Position numbers and translations under genes: made by a program
Origin: Acidobacteriota bacterium
GTDB taxonomy: Bacteria; Acidobacteriota; Terriglobia; UBA7540
DNA length: 21,610 nt
Reading direction: 5' to 3'
Assembly (NCBI GenBank): GCA_003224635.1
Contig: QHZK01000236.1
Coordinates: 1-21,610, forward strand
Shown: positions 19,635-21,610 of the stretch, in pieces
How positions within the stretch are numbered: position 1 is the stretch's first letter
Layout of the letters: each line of letters starts with the position of its first letter
The notes under the pieces: model-generated
What the model was told of the DNA's origin: nothing
What the model saw: only the letters and a program-made list of their open reading frames with translations
Database searches by the model: none

Positions 19635-21610
19635 AGAGCCGGAGGAGCCAGCGTACTCGTAGGCGCCGATGTCCCACGCGCCTCCCTGCGGCCGGGTGTT
19701 GCCGTCGTAGTCGGTGGTCGGCGCGCTGGTGCTGGTTCCCACGTCGATCGCCGGGCTCGAGGACTGGAGGTGGTAGTCGCCCGTGGTGGTTCCGCTGAAG
19801 TTCACGAAGAGCGGATTGGCGCTCACTGTTCCCGTCGCCGTCAGGCCGTTCTGCAATGAAATGTTGACCGGCGTGTTGCCGAAGACGAGGTTGTCGGTGT
19901 AGGTGTTGTGCGTCCCCGTCGAGCCTTCCTCGACGATGCCGCCGTCCGTGCCGGGGTTGTTGTACACGATGTTGTTGCTGACCACCGTGTTGTCGTCGGT
20001 CACGCCCGACCCGCTCCCTGCGCCCACCACGATGCCGCCGGTGAGGTTGTTGAAGATGGTGTTGTTCACCAGCGTCTCCTGGGTGGCGCTGTGCCAGAGT
20101 TGAATGCCCCAGCCCGAATTGCGGAACGAAATGTTGTTCGCGACGTACGCGCCGCTGCCGGGGTTGCTGGAGTTGGCGATGTAAATCCCGTGAATGTAGT
20201 TGCAGGCGGACGAGGGGCCGTTGTCATGGGCGTAGTTGCCGATCACCTGGGCGTTGGTCGAGTCGACCACGATGCCCCCGCCGCCCGTCGAGCTGCAGCC
20301 GTTCGAGTTCTGCACGCTGTGGACGTTGTTGCCGATGATCTGCGTGGCGTTCCCGGCGGTGTAGATGGCGTTGCAGCAGCCCGTCGGCCCGGTCACGTCG
20401 AAGCCCTGGATGGTCACATAGGCCCCGTAGTTGGACCAAGTGGAGCTCGATCCGCCGGCAATCTTGGCGCCCCATTTGGTATCGGAGACATAGGTGATGT
20501 ACGCCGAGGACGTCCCCGAACTATTCGTATTGAATTGTCCGCTGTAGGTACCGGGAGCGACGTGCACGGTCGAGCCGGGGCCGACTTTAGTCGAAGCATA
20601 GGCAATCGTGGCCCAGGGGCTCGAGGATGAGCCGGCGCCCGAGGAGTCGCTGCCGGTGGTCGAGACATAGTAATTCGTCCCGCCGGTGCCGGACGAGACG
20701 CCGGACCCGGTGAGGCCAGCCGTGTGCGGGCTGCCGGTGGCATTGTCTGTAACCGTGACCGTGGCACTCCTGGTTCCCGACGCCGCAGGAGTGAAGGTCA
20801 CGTTGATGGTGCAACTGCCTGCCGCGGCGACTGAGCTGCCGCAGTTATTGCTCTGGGCAAAGTCCCCGGCATTGGTCCCGGTGACCGCGATACTGGTGAC
20901 GCTCAGGGCGGCGCTGCCTGAATTGGACAGGGTCACCGCCCTGGCTGCGCTGGTCGTGCCTACGTTCTGATTCCCGAACGTAAGGGACGTTGGCGAGAGG
21001 CTTGCAGCGGGCGAGCCCGTGCCGGACGAAACCCCACTCCCCGCAAGGCTGATCGTTTGGGGGCTGCCCGTGGCGCTGTCGTTGACAGTGACCGTTCCGG
21101 TTCGAGTTCCCGTTGCCGTGGGCGTGAAGTTCACGCTGATCGTGCAACTGCTCCCGGCCGCGAGTGAAGTGCCGCAGGTGCCCAGCCCGGCAAGAGCAAA
21201 GTCACCGCTGATCGTGATGCCGCCGATCGTTATGGTCGTGCTCCCCGAGTTGGTGAGCGTCGAAAACTGCGCGGCGCTCGTCGTCCCTACCGTCTGATTG
21301 GCGAAGGTCAAGGAGGTGGGCGAGACGGTCGCGGTCGAGGTCGCGCCGGCGCCGAAGAACTCCGACATGTTGTTCGCGCTCGCGGAAGAGCCCGCAAACG
21401 TCGTCAGCCCGAGTCCTTGCTCCATCAGCCTCAGCAAGCTCTCGTGGTAGTGCCGGGTGGTCGACTTGAAGCCCGCCGAAACGATAAAGGGGCTGACGAT
21501 GACGCACTCCACCTGCCCGCCGTCGGTGGTGCCGGTGGTCATGGTACCGCCGCTCCCGCTGTTCTCGTCAAAGACGATAATCAGCAGACCGTCGCCGCCC
21601 GGCTGAAAGT
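18018..21610 (-). CDS. Phosphoesterase / Ig-like repeat / parallel beta-helix fusion protein, 5'-truncated by window edge
   Basis: The frame is open to the right edge, so the N-terminus is missing and ATG 21542 is internal. The first part (LLIIVFDEN, then GGQVECVIVSPFIVSAGFKS and HYHESLLRLMEQGLGL) is the C-terminal end of a PF04185-type phosphoesterase (phospholipase C/acid phosphatase). In residue numbers from ATG 21542, there follow two Ig-like choice-of-anchor D repeats (71-282) and a right-handed beta-helix (289-630), opening YYVSTTGSDSSGAG and ending with an anchor-Q-like DYDGNTRPQGGAWDIGAYEY. Five more Ig-like repeats run 637-1174. Asn-rich coils (NNTIFNNL, SNNIVYNN) mark the helix. It is probably exported and surface-associated; no sorting signal is seen at the C-terminus. 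Phosphoesterase plus anchor-D fusions are known; the inserted beta-helix is unusual. Confidence 0.9.
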   Translation of the reverse strand, partial: FQPGGDGLLIIVFDENSGSGGTMTTGTTDGGQVECVIVSPFIVSAGFKSTTRHYHESLLRLMEQGLGLTTFAGSSASANNMSEFFGAGATSTATVSPTSLTFANQTVGTTSAAQFSTLTNSGSTTITIGGITISGDFALAGLGTCGTSLAAGSSCTISVNFTPTATGTRTGTVTVNDSATGSPQTISLAGSGVSSGTGSPAASLSPTSLTFGNQNVGTTSAARAVTLSNSGSAALSVTSIAVTGTNAGDFAQSNNCGSSVAAAGSCTINVTFTPAASGTRSATVTVTDNATGSPHTAGLTGSGVSSGTGGTNYYVSTTGSDSSGAGSSSSPWATIAYASTKVGPGSTVHVAPGTYSGQFNTNSSGTSSAYITYVSDTKWGAKIAGGSSSTWSNYGAYVTIQGFDVTGPTGCCNAIYTAGNATQIIGNNVHSVQNSNGCSSTGGGGIVVDSTNAQVIGNYAHDNGPSSACNYIHGIYIANSSNPGSGAYVANNISFRNSGWGIQLWHSATQETLVNNTIFNNLTGGIVVGAGSGSGVTDDNTVVSNNIVYNNPGTDGGIVEEGSTGTHNTYTDNLVFGNTPVNISLQNGLTATGTVSANPLFVNFSGTTTGDYHLQSSSPAIDVGTSTSAPTTDYDGNTRPQGGAWDIGAYEYAGSSGSATAGLAPASLTFANQNVGTTSAAQAITLSNTGSAALSISSIAVTGTNSGDFAQSNTCGGSVAAGATCAISVTFKPTASGTRTASVTVTDNASSSPQTASLTGSGVAASTAAASLSPTSLTFASQNVGTTSAAQTVTLSNTGSAALSITSVAITGTNSSDFAQTNGCGSSLAAGSTCTISVTFTPAASGTRTAAVAVTDNATGSPQTAALTGTGASTSTGPVVSLSPASLTFPSQAVGTTSGAQFVTLTNTGNSTLTFNGSFVISGDFHFAGLGNCAGTVAAGASCTISVNFTPTTTGTRTGAVTLNDNAPTSPQTIPLSGTGGSTSTAPAVSLSPTSLTFGNQTVGTASAAQAVTLSNTGNATLTISSLTIGGDFAFAGSGTCGSSVAAGASCAISVDFAPTTTGTRTGTVTITDNASNSPQTISLTGSGVSPSGGSTTVSVSPTSLSFGRVKVGHTSGSQTVTVRNTGTASVTFSSVTISGQFVDTNNCGGSLAVGASCAINVASAPTSSGTQTGTLTISDNASGSPQTVSLTGSGH
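19653..20678 (-). other. Parallel beta-helix domain inserted in the Ig-like array
   Basis: About 342 residues. It opens with NYYVSTTGSDSSGAGS and SPWATIAYA, then VHVAPGTYSGQF, a common start of pectate-lyase-like right-handed beta-helix proteins. Repeating coils with NN turns follow, and it closes with an anchor-Q-like YHLQSSSPAIDVG and NTRPQGGAWDIGAYEY. Such domains bind or cleave polysaccharides or act as rigid spacers; no catalytic set is recognisable. Confidence 0.85.
20697..21332 (-). repeat. Two choice-of-anchor D repeats, R1-R2, ahead of the beta-helix
   Basis: R1 (21030-21332) and R2 (20697-21008) follow the phosphoesterase end. R1 has the SGDFALAGLGTCG centre; R2 has the AGDFAQSNNCG centre, the same subtype as R3 and R4 on the other side of the beta-helix. 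Confidence 0.88.

Noticed and set aside
18018..21332. Regular repeats that might suggest a CRISPR array or satellite
   Set aside because: Units are about 320 bp, in frame, and encode Ig-like choice-of-anchor D domains; there are no short repeats with unique spacers and no cas gene.

Overview
The window is GC-rich bacterial DNA that most resembles an acidobacterium (Acidobacteriota). This is inferred from the style of the non-coding DNA: a TGAGCGAAGCGAAG-type inverted element, TGACAACGGAC-type boundary repeats and GATTGGCTTTGTTTTT repeats. The protein content fits too: long choice-of-anchor D repeat proteins, an alpha/beta-fused E1 dehydrogenase and a YprB-like nuclease. No species can be named, and there is no rRNA, tRNA, CRISPR array, transposase or phage structural gene.

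Layout. The left edge (2-2941, + strand) holds the 3' end of lepA, a small basic protein overlapping a RelE/ParE-like toxin candidate, a CPBP membrane protease, an adenosine-specific kinase family protein and a three-CxxC zinc-ribbon miniprotein. Next, on the minus strand (2995-4739), is a translationally coupled pair: an SMC/OLD-like AAA ATPase followed by a small DUF4276-like protein with TOPRIM-type acidic motifs. This is the best candidate for a poorly described defence system here. Further along the minus strand is a single-chain alpha+beta E1 of a branched-chain 2-oxoacid dehydrogenase type (4890-7007) with a good sigma70-like promoter. About 550 bp of gene-free DNA with three short repeats follows.

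An unrecognised 77-aa gene (7735-7968, minus) diverges from a compact RelE/HigB-type toxin plus HTH antitoxin operon (8050-8755). A palindrome covers the expected transcription start of that operon. A zinc alcohol dehydrogenase follows only 7 bp later and appears to lack its Rossmann glycine-rich segment. A YprB-like DEDD nuclease with TPR-like C-terminus (9760-11151) ends the plus-strand run.

From 17743 leftwards to 11175 six minus-strand genes follow one another: an exported amidohydrolase, an acidic hypothetical, a GH36-like lipoprotein, an exported PQQ-type beta-propeller, an exported hypothetical and a carboxymuconolactone decarboxylase-like protein. Four of the six carry export signals, suggesting periplasmic or surface catabolism, perhaps of glycosides. 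The right edge (18018 to beyond 21610, minus) is a very large exported fusion: the end of a PF04185-type phosphoesterase, two Ig-like choice-of-anchor D repeats, a parallel beta-helix domain, then five more Ig-like repeats. A strong GC hairpin lies just after its stop codon.
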